A stretch of DNA of 64,000 nucleotides from Anaerolineae bacterium (GTDB lineage Bacteria > Chloroflexota > Anaerolineae > Aggregatilineales > JAFGMM01). The stretch spans positions 124,001 to 188,000 of the forward strand of contig JAOSJO010000027.1 of the NCBI GenBank assembly GCA_027494055.1, given 5' to 3'. Shown here in pieces: positions 45,483-57,155 of this stretch. Every line of letters starts with the position of its first letter. Position 1 is the first letter of the stretch. Made by a program: the position numbers and the translations under genes. The notes under the pieces were generated by a model. It was given only the letters and a program-made list of their open reading frames with translations, did no database searches and was not told where the DNA came from.

Positions 45483-46937
45483 TCAGAACCAGCGCGTGAT
45501 GACCACCTTGCGGTCGGTGAAGAAGTTGATGCCGTCGAGGCCCTGCCCGTGCAGGTCGCCGAAGAACGAGTCTTTCATCCCCGCGAACGGGAAGGCCGCA
45601 ATCGGCGCGGCGATGCCGATGTTCACGCCGATGTTGCCCGCCTGCACGCGATACTGAAACTCGCGCGCCCACTTGCCGCTGGCGGTGAAGATCGACGCGG
45701 CGTTGCCGTAGGGGCTGGTATGGAGCACGTCAACCGCCTCGTCGAAGTCGTCCACCTGCATGATGCTCAGCACCGGGCCGAAAATCTCGTCCTGGATGAT
45801 CGGCATCTCAGGCGTCGTCTTGTCGAAAATGGTCGGCCCGACGAAGTAGCCGTTGGGATACCCGTCCACCTTGATGCCGCGCCCATCCAGCAGCAGTTCC
45901 GCGCCGGCATCGACGCCCTGCTGGATGTAGTTGCAGACGCGCTCAAGCGACTTCGCCGAGATCACCGGCCCCATCTGCGTCCCCTGGTCCATGCCGTTGC
46001 CGATCTTGAGTTGGCGCGCGGCCTCGACGAGTTTCTCCCTGAGCGGTTCGTAGCTGTCGCCCACCGCCAGCACCACCGACCCGGCCAGGCAACGCTGCCC
46101 GGCGGTGCCGAACGCCGAGGTCATGATGGCGGCGACGGTGCGGTCCATCACCGCGTCGGGCATGATCGTCAGGAAGTTCTTCGCCCCGCCCTGGCACTGC
46201 GCGCGCTTGCCGTGCGACGTCGCCATCTGGTAGACGTGCCGGGCGACGGGCGTCGAGCCAACGAACGACACGCCGACCGTGTCCGGGTGCTGGAGCAGCG
46301 CCTCGGCGGCCACGCGGTCGCCGTTGACCAGGTTCACCACGCCCGGCGGGAAGTCCGCCTCGTCGATCAGGTCAAACATCCTCGCCTGCGTGAGTGGCGT
46401 CTGCTCCGACGGCTTGACGATGTACGTGTTGCCGCACGCGATGGCGTAGGGCATGAACCAGAACGGCACCATCGCCGGGAAGTTGAACGGCGCGATGGCG
46501 AAGAACACGCCCATCGGCTGGCGGATCGCGTATTCGTCGATGCCGGTGGCGACGTCCTCCAGGTTGTAGCCCATCATCAGGTAGGGGATGGCCGCCGCGC
46601 CCTCCACGTTCTCGATAGCGCGGCGCACCTCGCCGCGCGCCTCGTCGAGTATCTTGCCGTTCTCCTCCACGATCTGCCGCGCGAGGTCCTCGAAGTTCTC
46701 CTCCATGGCCTCCTTGAGCCGGAACATCGCGCGGGCGCGCGTGTAGGGCGGGGTTTCGCGCCACTCCTGGAAGGCGTCCTTCGCCGCCTGCACCGCCTGA
46801 TCGACCTCCGCCGCCGTTGAGAGCGGCACCTGGGCAATCGTCTCGCCGGTCGCGGGGTTGCGCACGTCGAGCGTGCGATCAGACTCGGAGGGCACCCACT
46901 CGCCGTCGATGTAGTTTTCGAGGATGTTTACGCTCAT
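45483..46937 (-). CDS. mmsA: Methylmalonate-semialdehyde dehydrogenase (CoA-acylating)
   Basis: Oxidises (methyl)malonate semialdehyde to propionyl- or acetyl-CoA in valine, beta-alanine or inositol breakdown. 484 residues. Aldehyde dehydrogenase motifs: FFAIAPFNFPAMVPFWFMPY (MmsA-specific MVPFW), IVKPSEQTPLTQ, VSFVGSTPVARHVYQMA, catalytic Cys in TAGQRCLAGSVVLAVG, and EIFGPVLSIMQVDDFDEAVD. Classical ALDHs have a Glu in ELGGK; here CQGGAKNFLTIMPDA carries the MmsA-type replacement. The start at 46937 has AGGGAG upstream. Confidence 0.95.
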   Translation of the reverse strand: MSVNILENYIDGEWVPSESDRTLDVRNPATGETIAQVPLSTAAEVDQAVQAAKDAFQEWRETPPYTRARAMFRLKEAMEENFEDLARQIVEENGKILDEARGEVRRAIENVEGAAAIPYLMMGYNLEDVATGIDEYAIRQPMGVFFAIAPFNFPAMVPFWFMPYAIACGNTYIVKPSEQTPLTQARMFDLIDEADFPPGVVNLVNGDRVAAEALLQHPDTVGVSFVGSTPVARHVYQMATSHGKRAQCQGGAKNFLTIMPDAVMDRTVAAIMTSAFGTAGQRCLAGSVVLAVGDSYEPLREKLVEAARQLKIGNGMDQGTQMGPVISAKSLERVCNYIQQGVDAGAELLLDGRGIKVDGYPNGYFVGPTIFDKTTPEMPIIQDEIFGPVLSIMQVDDFDEAVDVLHTSPYGNAASIFTASGKWAREFQYRVQAGNIGVNIGIAAPIAAFPFAGMKDSFFGDLHGQGLDGINFFTDRKVVITRWF

Positions 46938-47100
46938 TTGCTGCTCCCTTGATAACTGCGACTCGGATCCGGACAGCGCGCCCTGGCGCATCGACGCAGC
47001 ATCAACCGCCGTCCGGGTCGTCCGTGACCTGGCATGATTTTATCGCCGCCCCCGCTTTGTAAAGCGCGCACGCCGGCGCGTGCAGTCGGGTGCAGGTGAT

Positions 47101-47610
47101 TTACAGAGATAGGAGCGGGATGCCGTTCTTGGGGCGTTTCCGTTGCGCGCGGAATGCGGCGATCTGCGCCGCGTGCTCGCGCTTGTGGCCGTAGATCGTG
47201 TCCACGATGAAGTCTTCGAGGTCGCAATCCGCCCCAAAACAGGGGAGGGCGCCCTTCCGACGCCGCGCGGCTTCCGGCGTCTGGGCGAGTTGTGCCAGCG
47301 CCTCGTTGCCACCCTGCGCGTAGTCGACCCAGACCGCGCCGACCGTCATGGCGTGGCGCGCGGCGACTTCAGCGTCGTTGAACGCCTCGCGGTCCTTGAC
47401 GAACCGGTCCAGGGCCGGGGTGGGGCCGTCGTTGAGCAGCGCACGCAGCGCCTCGACGAGCAGGTGTTCGAACCCGGCCAGGTGCGCGATGATGTCTTTC
47501 ACCGACCAGACGCCGGCCACGCCGAGGGTGTACCAATCCGCCTCCGGCAAACCCTCGACCGCGGCTTCGACCGCGCGATGCCCGTTCTTCAAGATAGCCA
47601 GGGCGTCCAT
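47101..47610 (-). CDS. DinB-like / maleylpyruvate isomerase-N family protein
   Basis: A 169-residue four-helix-bundle protein. WSVKDIIAHLAGFEHLLVEA gives the first metal His, and TIYGHKREHAAQIAAFRAQR provides the HxxxH pair near the C-terminus. Family members are often thiol-dependent S-transferases or stress proteins of unknown role. GAGGAGG precedes the ATG at 47610, which fixes the start; the longer open frame is not used. It is divergent from the formate dehydrogenase genes. Confidence 0.8.
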   Translation of the reverse strand: MDALAILKNGHRAVEAAVEGLPEADWYTLGVAGVWSVKDIIAHLAGFEHLLVEALRALLNDGPTPALDRFVKDREAFNDAEVAARHAMTVGAVWVDYAQGGNEALAQLAQTPEAARRRKGALPCFGADCDLEDFIVDTIYGHKREHAAQIAAFRAQRKRPKNGIPLLSL

Positions 47611-47834
47611 CGATGGCCTCCTCATACGTATGACTATCGAGTCCCGTGCGCCCGCGCCGGCGCGCGCCACATGGTCGGCAAGCGACGGTCTGGTCGCCGG
47701 GGTGGCCGGCGGCGGTCCGCCATGCTCACTGTACCCCGCCGCCGTCTAGAAATCGTCTACCATTGCGGTCTGAATTTGACCTTCTGTCACTCAAAATGCG
47801 CAGGTTGTCACTGTAGTGGCTGGTGCGAGCGTGC

Positions 47835-47840
47835 TAGAAT
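47835..47840 (+). promoter_or_regulatory. -10 element upstream of the NuoE-NuoF fusion gene
   Basis: TAGAAT 63 nt before the start codon. TTGTCA at 47805-47810 is too far (24 nt) to be a normal -35 partner. Confidence 0.35.
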
Positions 47841-47902
47841 GAGGCGTACTGTCGGGATATTGCACCCAACCGTCGCCGAATTCTGCGGGAGGGCAACAGC
47901 CT

Positions 47903-49676
47903 ATGAACGTGACAGCGAAGCCAGGTGCGGGAGTGAACGCGCAAGAGAACGGAAACACGCATGAGGACGGGCGCTACCGGGCGGTTGACGACGCCATCGC
48001 CCGCCTGGATTACGCGCCGGACGCCCTGCTGGAGGCGCTCAACGCCGCCCAGGAGTCATTCGGCCACCTCTCGGAGGAGGCGCTGACCTATGTCGCGCGG
48101 CAGCTTGGCGTGCCGCTGAGCCAGGCCTACGCGGTGGCGACGTTCTACGAGATGTACCACCTGACGCCGACCGGCGCGCGCCACTGCCTGATCTGCACCG
48201 ACCCCGCGTGCGCCGTCGCCGGGGCGGAGGCGGTGCTCGCCGCGGCGGAGCAGCACGCCGGCGCTGACGGCGACGTGCGCGTGCACCGCGCAACCTGCCT
48301 GGGCCTCTGCGACCAGGGGCCGGCGGCGCTGATCGACGGGCGCGCCTACGCCAACGTGAAGGCGGATGCGGTCGCGGCGCTCTTCAACGGGGGAGGCGCA
48401 GCGCGCGCGCCTGCAGGTGACGGGCGCGCCGCGCGTCATGACGCGCCTGATCGGCGTGCTCGACCCGACCGACCTGGACGCACACCGCGCCGAGGGCGCG
48501 TTCACCGGCCTGAATAAGGCGCTCACCGCCATGACGCCGGAGGACGTGATCGAACAGATCAAGATGTCCGGCCTGGCAGGGCGCGGCGGCGCGGGGTTCC
48601 CCACGGGCCTCAAGTTGCAGTTCACGCGCGCCGCTACCGGGATGCCCAAGTACGTGGTGTGCAATTTCGACGAGTCAGAGCCGGGCACCTTTAAGGACCG
48701 CGTGCTGATGCAGGGCGACCCCTTCCGGACCATCGAGGGCGTGATCCTCTCCGCGTATGCCGTCGGCGCGACGGAGGGCTTCATCTTCATCCGGGGCGAG
48801 TACCCGGAGGCGGCGGCGGTCGTGCAGGAGGCCATCGACACGCTGTATGACGCCGGCCTGCTCGGCAAGGACATCATGGGCAGCGGCTTCGACTTCGACC
48901 TGTCGATCCGGCGCGGCGCGGGCGCGTACATCTGCGGTGAAGAGACCGCGCTTTTCGAGGCCATCGAGGGCAAGCAGGGTTTCCCGCGCCTCAAGCCGCC
49001 CTTCCCCACCACGCACGGCGTCTTTGGCCGGCCCACGGCAATCAGCAACGTGGAGACGCTGGCGCTGATGCCCGATATCGTGCGCAACGGCGGCGAATGG
49101 TTGAAGCAGTGGGGCGGCGGCAAGTCGGTCGGTATCAAGCTGTTCTGCCTCAGCGGGCACGTGAAACAGCCCGGCGTCGTCGAGGTCCCCTACGGGACGA
49201 CGGTGCGCGACCTGGTGGAGCGCTTCGGCGGCGGCGGCTTCGACGGCGCGCCGCAGGCGATCTTGATGGGCGGGGCGGCCGGCGGTTTCCTGCACCCGGA
49301 CAATTTCGACACGCCGCTCACCAACGAGGCGCTGAACCCGCTCGGCGCGCCCATTGGCTCCGGCGTCGTGATGGTCTTCAACCAGAACGTGGACCTGGGC
49401 GCGGTCCTCAAGACTCTCGCCCGGTTCTTCGTGCACGAATCGTGCGGCAAGTGCGTGCCGTGCCGCGTGGGGACGGTGCAGATTGCCAAGCTCCTTGACA
49501 GGATCACGGGCGGGGACGGCGCGCCGGACGACCTGGCGCGGCTTGAGTCGCTGGGCCAGATGATGCGGAAGTCCTGCCTCTGCGGGCTGGGTATGTCCGC
49601 GCCGAACGCGATGCTGAGCACCCTGGCGCACTTCCGCCCGATGTACGATCGCTTGATCGCCGGCGGCGGCGCTTAG
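47903..49676 (+). CDS. NAD-linked formate dehydrogenase diaphorase subunit, NuoE-NuoF fusion, one frame break
   Basis: Transfers electrons between formate dehydrogenase and NAD. About 590 residues. The NuoE part (residues 1-165) has YAVATFYEMYHLTPTGARHC and the 2Fe-2S Cys set CLICTDPAC ... CLGLCDQGPAALI. The NuoF part has GLAGRGGAGFPTGLKLQF (NADH site), VCNFDESEPGTFKDRVLM (FMN), GAYICGEETALFEAIEG and the 4Fe-4S motif SCGKCVPCRVGT with Cys in SCLCGLG. An extra G in the run at 48387-48391 separates the parts; removing it gives one frame (ALFNGEAQRARLQVTGAPRV). A HoxF-like fusion is the best reading; two overlapping genes (second start 48438) are the alternative. It is 61 nt upstream of fdhA. 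Confidence 0.85.
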
Positions 49677-49737
49677 CTGCCGGGACCGCCATTAACCGGG
49701 GCAAGACCCCTTGGATGAAACCGATGGGGAGAGAAGC

Positions 49738-52608
49738 ATGATAACACTGACCATAGACGGGAATTCCATCCAGGCTGCGCCAGGCACGACCGTGATGGAG
49801 GCCGCGCTGGCGCACGGCATCGACATCCCCCGGCTGTGCTACCATCCTGAGCTGAGCATCTCCGGCAACTGCCGCCTGTGCATGGTTGAGGTGGAAGGCT
49901 GGCTCAACCCGACGATCAGTTGCAGCCTGGAGTGCCAGGAAGGGATGGTGGTGCGCACGCAGAGCGCGCAGCTTACTGCGATCCGCCGGGAGATCCTCGG
50001 CCTCCTGCTCTCCGACCACCCGCTGAACTGCCTGGTGTGCGACAAGGCCGGCAGTTGTATCCTGCAGAAATACGCCTATGAGGTCGGCCTCGCCGGCACA
50101 CCTTACCCGGTCGAGGTGGCCCGCCCGCTCCACCAGGACGACAACCCCTTCTTCATCCGCGACCACCAGTTCTGCATCATGTGCAGCCGGTGCGTGCGCG
50201 TGTGTGACGAGGTGGTGGGCGCGCACGCGATTGACATCGCCGGGCGCGGCTTCCACAACCACATCGCCACGCCCTTCGACGGCCCGATGATCGATTCCTC
50301 GTGCGTCTTCTGCGGAAGCTGCGTGCAGGTCTGCCCGACGGCGGCGCTCCTGCCCGCGTCGCGCAAGGGCCTGGGCCGCGAGTGGGAGCTGGACCGCATC
50401 AAGACGATCTGCGGCTACTGCGGCGTCGGGTGCGAGATCGAGTTCGCGGTGAAGGACGGCGAAATCCTCTACGCGCGCGGCACGCCCGAAGGCCCGGTCA
50501 ACGGCGAGTTCCTGTGCACCAAAGGGCGCTACGGCTGGGATTTTGCGGAAAGCCCCGACCGGCTGACGCAGCCCCTCATCCGGCGCGACCTGGCCTACGC
50601 GCTGGGCCTGACCGACACGCCGTGGGCGCTGCCGGAAACCTCGGTGCTTGAGGTGGAGAAGCCCAACATTGAGGACAGCTTCATCCCGGTGGACTGGGAC
50701 ACCGCGCTCGACGTGACCGCGACGAAGCTCGCCGAGACGGTGCAGACCTACGGCCCCGACGCGGTGATGGGCCTTGCCTCGGCGCGCTGCACCAACGAGG
50801 AGAACTACCTGTTCCAGAAGCTGATGCGCCTGGGCATCGGCACAAACAACGTGGATCACTGCGCCCGCCTCTGACACAGCTCAACGGTTGCAGGCCTCGT
50901 GAAGGCCTTCGGTAGCGGCGCAATGACCAACTCCATTCGTGAGATTCGCGATGCAGACTGCATCTTCATCACCGGCTCCAACACGGCGGAGTCGCACCCC
51001 GTGCTCAGCTACGAGGTCGTCCGCGCGGCGAAGCGCGGCGCGCACGTGGTGATCCTCGACCCCCGGCGCGTGCCACTCGTGGACCACGCGACGCTGTTCC
51101 TCCAGGCCAAGCCGGGGACCGACATCTACATCTTCCTGGCGATGATGCACGTGATCGTGCGCGAAGGCTGGGATGACCAGGCTTTCATCGCCGAGCGGAC
51201 GGAAGGCTACGACGCATTCGTCGAGGTGCTCAGGCCGTACACGCCGGAGCGCGCCGCCCTGATGACCGGCGTGCCCATCGAGCAGATCGAGGCGGCGGCG
51301 CGCATCTACGCGCTGGGCGAGCGCGCGGACGGGGCGTCCCTCTACGGCGACGGGCGTGGGCACAGCACCATCCTGTACGCGATGGGCATCACGCAGCGCC
51401 GCAACGGCACCGACCTGGTGATGACGCTGGCGAACCTCGCCATGCTGTGTGGGCAGGTGGGCAAGCCCTCGACCGGCGTCAACCCGCTGCGCGGCCAGTC
51501 GAACGTGCAGGGCGCGTGCGACGTGGGCTGCCTGGTGAACGTGCTGCCGGGCTACCAGAACGTCACCGACGCGGCGCGGCGCCAGGCCGTCGCCGCGCGC
51601 TGGGGCGTCGAAGACCTGCCGGGCGCGGTTGGCCTGACGGTCGTCGAGGCCATGGACGCCGCCGCGGAGGGCAAAGTGCGCGCCGCCTACATCATGGGCG
51701 AGAACCCGATGCTCTCCGACCCGAATACGACCCACGTCGAGGCGGCATTGCGCACGCTCGACTTCCTGGTGGTGCAGGACATCTTCCTCAGCGATACAGC
51801 GCAACTGGCGCACGTGGTGCTCCCGGCGGCGTCCTCGCTGGAGAAGGACGGCACCATCACCAACACGGAGCGCCGGGTGCAGCTCATTTATCCCGTGATC
51901 CCGCCGCCCGGCGTGGCGCGCCCCGACTGGGAGATCACCGGCGAGATCGGCGCGCGCCTGGACGAGCGGCTTGGGCGCGACCGCGACCCCGCCACCTGGC
52001 GGTTCCCCTCGACGGCGGCCATCATGGAGGAGATCGCGGCAGTCACACCCATCTACGGCGGCATCCTGCACCCCCGTCTTGAGGGCGCGGGCCTCCAGTG
52101 GCCGTGTCCAAACGCCGACCACCCCGGCACGCCCATCCTGCACACCGCCGCGTTCTCGCGCGGCAAGGGCTTCTTCAACCTGGTGGAGGCGCAGGACCCC
52201 GCCGAGCTTCCCGACGCGGAATACCCGCTGATCCTCTCGACCGGGCGCGTGCTGTATCACTATCACACCGGCACCATGACGCGCCGGAGCGCGCCGCTGA
52301 ACTGGCGCGAGCCGGGCGGGTACGTCGAGATCAACCCCGAAGACGCGGCGGCGGCAGGCCTCGCGAACGGCGACGAAGTCGTGATCGAGAGCCGGCGCGG
52401 CGCGGTGCAGACCTGGGTGAAGGTCAGCACCGACGTGCCGCCGGGGACGGTGTTCATCGCCTTCCACTGGCGCGAAGCGCCGGCGAACATGCTCACCCAG
52501 GATCACACGCTCGACCCGGTGGCGAAGATACCGGAGTACAAGGTGTGCGCGGTGCGCCTCAAGAAGCCGCACGCAGCGCAGGAGGCCGCAGCGAGCGCCG
52601 CCGACTAG
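49738..52608 (+). CDS. fdhA: Formate dehydrogenase alpha subunit, selenocysteine-containing
   Basis: A Mo/W-bis-PGD formate dehydrogenase of the NAD-linked (FdsA-like) type, 956 residues, cytoplasmic. An N-terminal NuoG-like 2Fe-2S domain (CYHPELSISGNCRLCMVEVE) and the His/Cys cluster region HPLNCLVCDKAGSCILQ are followed by two 4Fe-4S ferredoxin motifs (CIMCSRCVRVCDE near residue 145, CVFCGSCVQVCP near 188) and the catalytic-domain cluster ICGYCGVGC near 224. Codon 379 is UGA (50872-50874) in NNVDHCARL-U-HSSTVAGL, exactly where FdhF-type enzymes have selenocysteine. Upstream and downstream parts are in the same frame, and a bSECIS-like hairpin follows. Read without recoding the gene looks like two ORFs. 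Sec machinery genes are not in this window. Confidence 0.93.
50892..50908 (+). promoter_or_regulatory. bSECIS-like hairpin for Sec379 of FdhA
   Basis: AGGCCT / AGGCCT (self-complementary arms) with a CGTGA loop, 17 nt after the UGA. Distance, small loop and a G in the first two loop positions fit bacterial SECIS rules. The UGACAC...CGGTTGCAGG context closely resembles the E. coli fdhF SECIS region as I remember it. Confidence 0.75.
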
Positions 52609-52692
52609 GCTTCTGGCGCGCCGCTGCCAGGACGCAGAATCGCAGAGGGCGGATCCGAAACCCGCCCTCTGTTGCATCCCGCCTCTCAGAAA

Positions 52693-52723
52693 CCTTCCCG
52701 AAAGCTCCAAGCTTTCGGGAAGG
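52693..52723. terminator. 31-bp perfect hairpin, copy B, between convergent genes
   Basis: CCTTCCCGAAAGCT and AGCTTTCGGGAAGG flank a CCA loop. On the minus strand TTTCT follows, so it could end transcription from the carboxypeptidase gene. The arms equal those at 41590-41620. Confidence 0.6.
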
Positions 52724-52774
52724 TCCGCCGCCGTGCCGATGCCGGAGCGGAGCGTGCCCGTCTCCGGCGCATGG

Positions 52775-54453
52775 TTACGCCAGCGTCACCGTCGCGCGCA
52801 CCACGCCCGCCCGGTCGTGGCGGGCGAGGAGCTTGACGTCGCCGCCCTGCGGGGCGCGGACCACCCACTCGACCTTGAGGCGGTCGGTCGTCGAATCGTC
52901 GTTCCAGTAGCTGAAGGCGGTCTTGCCGGCGCGGCCCTCAAGCTGGCTGAACTCCTCGCGTAGCTTGCCGGCTTCCAGGGCGGCGCCCTCTGGCAGTTCG
53001 ATCTCGCAGATCACGCCGCGCGTGAGCTTCTTCTCCAGCGCCTTCTTGGTGACGTAGGTGGGCAGCCACCCCGTGTTATCGACTACCAGCCGCACGCGGT
53101 ACGTCCCATCGCCGAGCGCGGTCGCGCTTGCCTCGCGCAGTTCGAGCCGGGGCGAGATCAGCAGTTGCCAGACGAGCCACGCCGGGAAGGGCGCGATCTC
53201 CTTTTCCAGGAAGGCCGGCGGCGGGTTGCGCCAGTACAGCATATCCCAACCGCCAAGCTCCACTTTCCCCAGTTGCGGGTGCTCGAATTCGTACCACTCC
53301 ACGTAGCCCTTGCCGTCAAGCTGCTCGTCGTTCCACTTGAGCAGCGCCAGGTCGTGCTCAAGCGGGTGCTCGCGGAACCACTCGGCGAACTTCGGTTCCG
53401 TGATCCCCACCTGGCGGCGCGGGTCCCACAGCTCTGCCGTCCACGCGAACATGCCCCGGTGCTCGTACATCCAGTCGTCAGAGCCGCCGGTGATGACCTC
53501 TTTGGGGTGGTACTTGAAGTCGTGGAAGATGGAGACGTTCGGGTAGCCGGTGAGTTCGGTTCCTTTCGCGCCAATCTTCTGAAAAATCCACAGGTCCTCT
53601 GCCGGGAAGGCCTCGTCGGGCTTCGTCGAGTAAGGGCGCAGCAGCACGGCGGAGAAGGTGTGAAAGCACACGCCGCCGATGATGTTGTTGTGCGCGCTGA
53701 TGAAGTCCACCATCGCGCGCACCTCCGGCTCGGAGGCGGGGAAGGGGCCAGCGCCGTGCTGCTCGTGCTCCTGCCGCCACTCAAAAGGATAGTTGCGGTT
53801 GAGGTCAAGGCCCTCTTTCTCTGGCTGAACGCGGATCGTCACGCCGTCGTAGTTCTTGAGCCGGCCTTCAGGCAGCAGGCGGTAATACGTCCCGCCGTAC
53901 TCTTCCGGCGCGCGGCGCACCAGCAGGCGCGGGTCGGCGTCGCTCACCTTCCACGCGCCGTTCGGGTCGGGGATGCGCATGTGCAGGAGACGCCCATCGC
54001 CGTCGATGTCCTCCTCGATCAGCCCTCGACCGGTTCCTCGTCGTAGGGGTAGGGGCGCGTGCTGGAGCGGATGATCTTTGGCCGGTCGGCGAGCGCCCAC
54101 TCCGCGCCGTCGGGGTTGAGGCGCGGGCAGACGTAGAAGGCGCGCGTGTCGAGGCAGCGCGTGATGGCCTCGTCGACGCCGTACTGCGCCGTGAGCGTGT
54201 GGATGAGGTACAGGCCCATCGTGGAGGGCGAGACCTCCGAGGCGTGGATGTTGCCGTCCACCCAGAGGGCGGGCTTCTCCGTGTCTGGCCCGGTGGCGGT
54301 GTTCGTCACGGTGGCGAGCCAGATGTCACGCCCCTCGTAGCTCTTGCCGATGGCCTCGACCCGGACAAGGTTGGGGAACGCCTCGGCGAAGGCATGCATC
54401 AGGCGCGTCAGTTCGTCGTAGCGGTAGTAGCGGTCGAAGCGGATATCAGGCAT
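52775..54453 (-). CDS. M14 family zinc carboxypeptidase, one frame break
   Basis: About 560 residues. It starts at ATG 54453 with GGGAGG upstream, then RFDRYYRYDELTRLMHAFAE and the zinc motif LWVDGNIHASEVSPSTMGLY (HxxE). A missing G near 54023 shifts the frame; the restored joint is EEPVEGLIEEDIDGDGRLLH. The later part carries DLNRNYPFEW (Arg-Asn substrate site), GVCFHTFSAVLLRPYS (third zinc ligand His) and WTAELWD for the catalytic Glu. A C-terminal beta domain follows from about residue 440. No signal peptide is seen. Peptide substrates are unknown. It is convergent with fdhA. Confidence 0.88.
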
Positions 54454-54794
54454 GATGTGAACCTCCCTGGCGTTCATTGAAGAAAGGCAACGGGCTGCGG
54501 TCACGGCGCGGACCGCACCGCGCCGCGCCGGCGCGCGCCTGAGCATACCGCATTGCTGCGCTGCGCGCTCAGGTCTACGGCCCGGTGGGCAGGAAGAGAT
54601 TCAACTGGTTAGCGTAATTCGTGTTATCTGTGGTTCCATTCTTCTTGACGCAACCGCCAGTGGGGCCGCGCGGCTGAAAGAAGTGGCGGACGCCTAATCC
54701 GTACCGAGTTCCTATACACAACAATTGCGGGCGACTTTATCCTAATAATAGATCGCCGAGGTACTGGTAGTCAATCGAGTTGGCGTAATACTCT

Positions 54795-54835
54795 GAAGAG
54801 GCGGCACGCTCCCCCTGCCGCCTCTTCTCTTCTCT
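54795..54835 (+). terminator. Orphan intrinsic terminator
   Basis: A 12-bp stem GAAGAGGCGGCA / TGCCGCCTCTTC followed by TCTTCTCT. It lies 150 bp before fhs with no annotated gene upstream on this strand within the gap. Confidence 0.6.
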
Positions 54836-54908
54836 GCTGCGCGATTGCCATTTGTCGCCCGCGTTTATGTGACTTGTCACTTGTCAGGTCCGCATTTCGC
54901 GCGTTTAC

Positions 54909-54914
54909 TATAAT
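54909..54914 (+). promoter_or_regulatory. -10 element of fhs
   Basis: A perfect TATAAT 74 nt before the fhs start. TTGTCA upstream is 22 nt away, too far for a normal -35. Confidence 0.45.
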
Positions 54915-54988
54915 AATGTGCCACACTGCAACGCCAACGGCGCACCCCATTGTGTAAGCTTATCCGTTCCAAGCGAGGAGAATGACCC

Positions 54989-56756
<1,768 letters not shown>

Positions 56757-56779
56757 GGCTTTCTGCGCGGGACGGTTGG

Positions 56780-56814
56780 CGAGGTCAGGGGTTCCACCCC
56801 TGACCTCGTTTCGT
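56780..56814 (+). terminator. Intrinsic terminator of fhs
   Basis: A 13-bp perfect stem CGAGGTCAGGGGT / ACCCCTGACCTCG with a TCC loop, followed by TTTCGT, 24 nt past the fhs stop. Confidence 0.8.
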
Positions 56815-56856
56815 GGCATGGGATTAATCCGATAATGTGCATGCTTCTCCCTACCC

Positions 56857-56936
56857 CGCGACTGAAGTCACGGGCTAATTTCGTGGCAATCATCGCTATT
56901 GGCGACGATTAGCCGCCGACTTCAGTCGGCGGACTA
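56857..56936. repeat. Imperfect inverted repeat (GACTGAAGTC type)
   Basis: CCGCGACTGAAGTCACGGGC...TAAT on the left is mirrored by ATTAGCCGCCGACTTCAGTC...GGCGG on the right, with a 25-30 bp centre. It has no ORF. The rest of the 400-bp gap to hspR holds only the two terminators. Confidence 0.6.
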
Positions 56937-57090
56937 CGGAAAACCTAATACCACTCGCCTGGGTGAACAGTTCTGGGCCACGGGACGACGAGCCGCTACT
57001 GGGATTATTATGTCAGAATGCAAAAGTCCCTTGTCCTCCGCGCGGAGGAATCTGTAGCCTCCCTGATCGAACGTGGTTCCCGGATCGTGA

Positions 57091-57127
57091 AACAAAACGC
57101 CCCGCGCGTCGCCGACGGCGGGGCGTT
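57091..57127 (-). terminator. Intrinsic terminator of the cbpA-htrA-hspR operon
   Basis: On the minus strand a 10-bp stem AACGCCCCGC / GCGGGGCGTT followed by TTGTT, 29 nt past the hspR stop. Confidence 0.8.
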
Positions 57128-57155
57128 CGTGTGTGCGGCGGGGGATGGTCCAGGG

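Larger units (their letters stand above)
54454..54988. other. Intergenic region, AT-richer, with an orphan terminator
   Basis: A 535-bp gap between the divergent carboxypeptidase and fhs genes. It holds a strong terminator-like hairpin (54795-54827) not preceded by any gene I recognise, and the fhs -10 box. No convincing ORF. A small RNA around 54640-54830 on the plus strand is possible. Confidence 0.5.

Noticed and set aside
45316-45672. 118-codon minus ORF reading from mmsA into the proS leader
   Set aside because: It runs out of frame through the conserved C-terminus of mmsA and has no protein-like features.
50872-50874. Stop codon dividing fdhA into two genes
   Set aside because: Frame continuity, family alignment at the Sec position and the following hairpin show recoding rather than termination.
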